A DNA stretch of 64,000 nt, taken from the NCBI RefSeq assembly GCF_001431405.1, contig NZ_LDJL01000001.1, positions 248,001 to 312,000 on the forward strand, read 5' to 3'. A program made the position numbers and the translations under genes. Each line of letters opens with the position of its first letter. Within the stretch, counting starts at the first letter, position 1. Under the pieces are notes generated by a model. That model was not told where the DNA came from. It searched no databases and saw nothing but the letters and a program-made list of their open reading frames with translations. Positions 60,196 to 64,000 of this stretch are shown here, piece after piece. Source of the DNA: Pseudoxanthomonas dokdonensis (GTDB taxonomy: Bacteria > Pseudomonadota > Gammaproteobacteria > Xanthomonadales > Xanthomonadaceae).

Positions 60196-63100
60196 ATGAC
60201 CAGTACTGCTGAACTCACCTCTCCCGCGTCCGCCACGGCCTTGGGAGGCGCTCTTGATACCGATTACACCCTCGACCATAAATACACCCGCCGCGATGGC
60301 CGCATCTACCTGAGTGGGGTGCAGGCGCTGGTGCGGTTGCCGTTGATGCAGCGGCTGCGGGATCAGGCCCAGGGATTGAATACCGCCGGCTTCATCAGCG
60401 GCTATCGCGGCAGCCCGCTGGGCGGCTTCGACCTGGAACTGTGGCGCGCACGCAAACACCTGGATGCGGCGGCGGTGAAGTTCGTGCCGGGCTTGAACGA
60501 GGATCTGGGCGCGACCATGGTCTGGGGGACCCAGCAGACCAATCTGTTCCCCGGCGCCAAGGTCGATGGCGTCTACGCGATGTGGTACGGCAAGGGGCCG
60601 GGCGTGGACCGCTGCGGTGACGTGTTCAAGCATGGCAACGCCGCCGGCACCTCGCGCCACGGCGGCGTGCTGGCGCTGGCCGCGGATGACCATGCCTGCC
60701 GCAGCTCGACTTTGCCGCACGGCTCGGAAGACGAATTCGTCAGCGCGATGATGCCGGTGCTGAATCCGGCCGGGGTCCAGGACATCCTCGACATGGGCCT
60801 GGTCGGCTGGGCGATGAGCCGCTACACCGGCCGCTGGGTCGGCTTCAAGACCATCGCCGAGACCGTCGAGTCATCGGCCTCGGTGCAGGTGGATCCATTC
60901 GCCCGCCAGATCCTGCTGCCGGAGGATTTCGAGATGCCGGCCGCTGGCCTCAGCATCCGCTGGCCTGACCCGCCGATGGATCAGGAAATGCGCCTGCATC
61001 GTTACGCGGTGCGGGCGGCGCAGGCATTCGCGCGGGCCAATGGCCTGGATCGCATCGTGCTGGATTCGCCACGCGCCCGGCTCGGCATCGTCACCACCGG
61101 CAAGAGCTACCTGGACGTGCTGCAGGCGCTGGAATACCTGGGCCTGGACGAAGCCGCCTGCGCCGACATCGGCATCCGCGTGTACAAGGTCGGCATGACC
61201 TGGCCGCTGGAACCGGTCGGCATCGCCAACTTCGCCAAGGGCCTGGAAGACATCGTGGTGGTGGAGGAGAAGCGGGCCTTCATCGAGCGCCAGATGAAGG
61301 AGTACATGTACAACTGGCAGCACGGGGCGCGGCCGTCGATCGTCGGCAAGTACGACGAGGCCGGCGACTGGATCCTGCCCAGCACCGGCGAGCTGACCCC
61401 GGCCACGATTGCCGGCGTGATCGCCCGCCGCATCCAGCGCTTCTACAGCAACGAGTCGATTGAACAGCGACTGCGCTGGATGGAGGAAAAGGAAGCGGAG
61501 ATGTCGTTGCCGCGGGCCAATTTCCCGCGTGTGCCGCATTACTGCAGCGGTTGTCCGCACAACACCTCGACGGTGGTGCCGGAAGGATCGCGCGCGCTCG
61601 GCGGTATCGGTTGCCATTACATGGTGACCTGGATGGACCGCAGCACCGACACCTTCACCCACATGGGCGGCGAAGGCGTGACCTGGGCCGGGCAGGCGGC
61701 GTTCACCGATACCCCGCATGTGTTCCAGAACCTTGGCGACGGCACCTACTTCCACAGCGGTTCGCTGGCGATACGGCAGTCGATTGCGGCCAAGGTCAAC
61801 ATCACCTACAAGATTCTCTACAACGACGCGGTGGCGATGACTGGCGGCCAGCCGGTCGACGGCACCATCAGCGTGCCGCAGATCGCGCAGCAGATGCGCG
61901 CCGAGGGCGTGCAGACAATCGTGGTGGTCAGCGACGACATCGGCAAATGGTCCAAGCGCGAACTGTTCCCGGAAGGGGTCGAGTTCTTCGATCGCAAACA
62001 GCTCGACGAGGTCCAGCAGCAGCTGCGCCAAGTCAAGGGCACCAGCATCCTGATCTACGACCAGACCTGCGCCACCGAAAAACGCCGTCGCCGCAAGCGC
62101 GGCAAGATGGTCGATCCGCAGAAGCGGGTGATGGTCAACTCGCTGGTCTGCGAAGGTTGCGGCGATTGCGGGGTCAAGAGCTTCTGCGTGTCGGTGCTGC
62201 CAAAGGAAACCGAATTCGGCCGCAAGCGCAGCATCGACCAGTCGAACTGCAACAAGGATTATTCCTGCGTCAGCGGCTTCTGCCCCAGTTTCGTCACCGT
62301 GCACGGCGGCAGCGTGCGCAAGGGCAAGCGCATCGACGCGGCATCGCTGCTGGACAACCTGCCGGCGCCGGTATTCAAGGCCGACTTCAAGCGGCCGTGG
62401 AACATCCTCATCACCGGTGTCGGTGGTACCGGCGTGGTCACCATCGGTGCGCTGCTGGGCATGGCCGGGCACTTGGAAGGCAAGGGCGCCAGCGTGCTGG
62501 ATCAAACCGGGCTGGCGCAGAAGGGCGGCGCGGTCACCACCCATATCCGCATCGCCGGCACTCCCGAAGATATCCACGCCGTACGCATCGCCGCGGGCGA
62601 AGCCGACCTTGTACTGGGCTGCGACATGGTCGTGGTCAACGATTACTGGGTGCTGTCGAAAGTCCGCGGCGAACGCTCGCAGGTGGTGTTGAACACCTAC
62701 GAGGCAATGCCGGGTACCTTCACCACCCATCCCGACATGCAGTTCCCGGCCACCGACATCGTTGCCGGGGTCAAGGTCGCGCTGGGCGGGCGCGATCCGC
62801 TGCTGGTCGATGCGACCCAGCTGGCCACTGCACTGCTCGGCGATGCCATCGCCAGCAATCTGTTCATCCTCGGCTACGCCTGGCAACAGGGGCTGGTGCC
62901 GCTGTCGTTCGAGGCGATCATGCGTGCGGTCGAGTTGAACGGCGCGGCGATTGAAATGAACCAGAAGGCATTTGCCTGGGGCCGGCTGGCGGTGGTCAAT
63001 CCGCAGGCAGTATCGGAAGCGGCCGGACTCATCCACAACACCCAGACCGAAGCCGAGCGCACCCCGCAGCAGCTGCAGCCATTGCCGCCGGGCGAGTGGG

Positions 63101-63891
63101 AAAGCAGCGAATGGGGCGCCAACGCCGCACCGCGCGCGCTGCGCAGCGAACCCGAACTGCGTGGCCTGCAGCAACACGCCAGTAGTGCAGGCGGCGAGGT
63201 CAGCTTCCTGCCGCTGGATGATCAGCGCTTGTCGCGTTCACTGGATGAACTGATCCAGCGTCGCCAGCAGTTCCTCACCGATTACCAGGACGCCGCCTAT
63301 GCCAGGCGTTACACCACGCTGGTCGAGCGCGTGCGCAAGGCCGAACACGCGGTGGCCGCAGGTTCGACCGCGCTGACCGAAGCGGTCGCCCGTTATCTGT
63401 TCAAGTTGATGGCCTACAAGGACGAATACGAAGTGGCGCGGCTGTACACCAGCGGCGACTTCCAGCGGCGCCTGCAGCAGCAGTTTGACGGCGACTACCA
63501 GGTCCGCTTCCATCTGGCACCGCCGCTGCTGGCCAAGAAGGACGGCAACGGCCGTTTGATCAAGCAGGAATACGGCCCGTGGATGTTCACCGCATTCAAG
63601 TGGCTGGCGAAATTGAAATTCCTGCGTGGCGGTCGCCTGGATCTATTTGGCTATACCGAGGAGCGTCGCCAGGAACGCCAGCTGATCGAAGATTATGTGG
63701 CCACGTTGGAGCGGCTGCTATCGTCACTGGATGCCGACAAGCTGGGGCTGGCGGTGGAAATCGCTAGCATTCCCGAACACATCCGCGGCTATGGCCACGT
63801 CAAGGAAGCGCATCTGCACCAGGCCAAGGCGCGTGAGGCCGAACTGCTCAAGCAGTGGGACAATCCGCTACGGATCGTGCAGGCGGCCTGA
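60196..63891 (+). CDS. indolepyruvate:ferredoxin oxidoreductase-like fused enzyme
   Basis: 1231 residues from ATG 60196 (AAGG upstream). The N-terminal pyrimidine domain (AGFISGYRGSPLGGFDLELWRARKHL) precedes the TPP-binding domain (GCHYMVTWMDRSTDTFTHMGGEGVTW, YFHSGSLAIRQS). A cysteine-rich region (VCEGCGDCGVKSFC and SNCNKDYSC-SGFCPSF) follows near residues 650-700. The gamma-type domain (ILITGVGGTGVVTIGALLGMA, LDQTGLAQKGGAVTTHI) completes the oxidoreductase, and a C-terminal extension of about 250 residues is specific to the proteobacterial form. It decarboxylates aryl or branched-chain 2-oxoacids to acyl-CoA. All parts are fused in one chain. Confidence 0.9.
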   Translation: MTSTAELTSPASATALGGALDTDYTLDHKYTRRDGRIYLSGVQALVRLPLMQRLRDQAQGLNTAGFISGYRGSPLGGFDLELWRARKHLDAAAVKFVPGLNEDLGATMVWGTQQTNLFPGAKVDGVYAMWYGKGPGVDRCGDVFKHGNAAGTSRHGGVLALAADDHACRSSTLPHGSEDEFVSAMMPVLNPAGVQDILDMGLVGWAMSRYTGRWVGFKTIAETVESSASVQVDPFARQILLPEDFEMPAAGLSIRWPDPPMDQEMRLHRYAVRAAQAFARANGLDRIVLDSPRARLGIVTTGKSYLDVLQALEYLGLDEAACADIGIRVYKVGMTWPLEPVGIANFAKGLEDIVVVEEKRAFIERQMKEYMYNWQHGARPSIVGKYDEAGDWILPSTGELTPATIAGVIARRIQRFYSNESIEQRLRWMEEKEAEMSLPRANFPRVPHYCSGCPHNTSTVVPEGSRALGGIGCHYMVTWMDRSTDTFTHMGGEGVTWAGQAAFTDTPHVFQNLGDGTYFHSGSLAIRQSIAAKVNITYKILYNDAVAMTGGQPVDGTISVPQIAQQMRAEGVQTIVVVSDDIGKWSKRELFPEGVEFFDRKQLDEVQQQLRQVKGTSILIYDQTCATEKRRRRKRGKMVDPQKRVMVNSLVCEGCGDCGVKSFCVSVLPKETEFGRKRSIDQSNCNKDYSCVSGFCPSFVTVHGGSVRKGKRIDAASLLDNLPAPVFKADFKRPWNILITGVGGTGVVTIGALLGMAGHLEGKGASVLDQTGLAQKGGAVTTHIRIAGTPEDIHAVRIAAGEADLVLGCDMVVVNDYWVLSKVRGERSQVVLNTYEAMPGTFTTHPDMQFPATDIVAGVKVALGGRDPLLVDATQLATALLGDAIASNLFILGYAWQQGLVPLSFEAIMRAVELNGAAIEMNQKAFAWGRLAVVNPQAVSEAAGLIHNTQTEAERTPQQLQPLPPGEWESSEWGANAAPRALRSEPELRGLQQHASSAGGEVSFLPLDDQRLSRSLDELIQRRQQFLTDYQDAAYARRYTTLVERVRKAEHAVAAGSTALTEAVARYLFKLMAYKDEYEVARLYTSGDFQRRLQQQFDGDYQVRFHLAPPLLAKKDGNGRLIKQEYGPWMFTAFKWLAKLKFLRGGRLDLFGYTEERRQERQLIEDYVATLERLLSSLDADKLGLAVEIASIPEHIRGYGHVKEAHLHQAKAREAELLKQWDNPLRIVQAA

Positions 63892-63906
63892 TCGCGGACT
63901 TGCCCA

Positions 63907-63943
63907 GCGAGCCACCACGCGGATCAGTGCGTGGTCGGCTCGC
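63907..63943. terminator. hairpin after the oxidoreductase gene
   Basis: GCGAGCCACCACGC (63907-63920) pairs with GCGTGGTCGGCTCGC (63929-63943) apart from one bulged C, followed by a T-rich stretch. It is a likely terminator, possibly bidirectional. Confidence 0.7.
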
Positions 63944-64000
63944 ACTTGCTTTTGCCGCCCCACAGGCGACTGAGTCGCAATGAAGAGTCCTCGCAGTCGC
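63925..64000 (-). CDS. possible 3' end of a gene entering from the right edge
   Basis: On the minus strand a frame is open from the window edge to a TGA at 63925-63927, encoding DCEDSSLRLSRLWGGKSKCEPTTH as the visible end. Only 24 residues can be seen and no family can be named. The position, converging on the hairpin, fits a gene end, but chance openness over this length is likely enough that the call is weak. Confidence 0.3.

Noticed and set aside
60871-63177. 768-codon open frame on the minus strand
   Set aside because: Antisense to the oxidoreductase gene, no motifs, typical shadow frame of a GC-rich gene.

Overview
The window is GC-rich and gene-dense. Its gene content suggests a gammaproteobacterium of the Lysobacterales (Xanthomonadaceae/Lysobacteraceae; Stenotrophomonas, Lysobacter and Pseudoxanthomonas relatives). 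The main reasons are a VirB7 with an extra N0 domain, C-terminal XVIPCD secretion tails on putative effectors, and a large TonB-dependent receptor in a sugar locus. The genus cannot be fixed from the sequence alone. I see no rRNA, tRNA, CRISPR array, integrase or insertion sequence.

Region 1 (1-1562): the 3' end of an ABC-2 permease, then about 1 kb without a credible gene that carries a perfect 16-bp palindrome upstream of virD4.

Region 2 (1563-21486): a complete type IV secretion locus in the order virD4, virB7, B8, B9, B10, B11, B1, B2, B3, B4, B5, B6, followed by exported accessory proteins. This is the architecture of the Xanthomonadales bacteria-killing T4SS (X-T4SS). Two toxin cassettes are embedded. 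Between virD4 and virB7 is lipoprotein - class 3 lipase with XVIPCD - second exported protein, all translationally coupled. At the far end is lipoprotein - lysozyme-fold/peptidoglycan-binding protein with XVIPCD. The virD4 frame runs without a stop into the lipoprotein ahead of the lipase. The cargo cassettes look lower in GC than the machine genes. A run of three hairpins separates virB3 from virB4.

Region 3 (21847-27116): housekeeping and orphan genes: a hydrolase-OsmC fusion, TatD, HrpB and a small membrane protein.

Region 4 (27261-40805): a locus for uptake and breakdown of an alpha-linked galactose or N-acetylgalactosamine glycan. It has a minus-strand operon (GH36, DMT permease, AgaZ/KbaZ, AgaS, BadF-type kinase, GH27-NPCBM), a divergent amidohydrolase lipoprotein, a DeoR-family regulator (AgaR-like) and a TonB-dependent receptor. 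The set resembles the Shewanella-type aga pathway but no deacetylase of the NagA/AgaA type is seen here.

Region 5 (40832-64000): core metabolism: RluE, an exported methyltransferase-like protein, AceK with its target Icd, a LysM protein, QueF, an M20 peptidase, a TSUP permease, PurU, a GntR regulator divergent from zwf-pgl with a mirror-image pair of candidate operators, a membrane-anchored cytochrome c, an ExeM-like nuclease, gamma-glutamyltransferase, a TPR protein and a three-part indolepyruvate:ferredoxin oxidoreductase-like enzyme. A REP-like inverted pair lies between the convergent nuclease and ggt genes.
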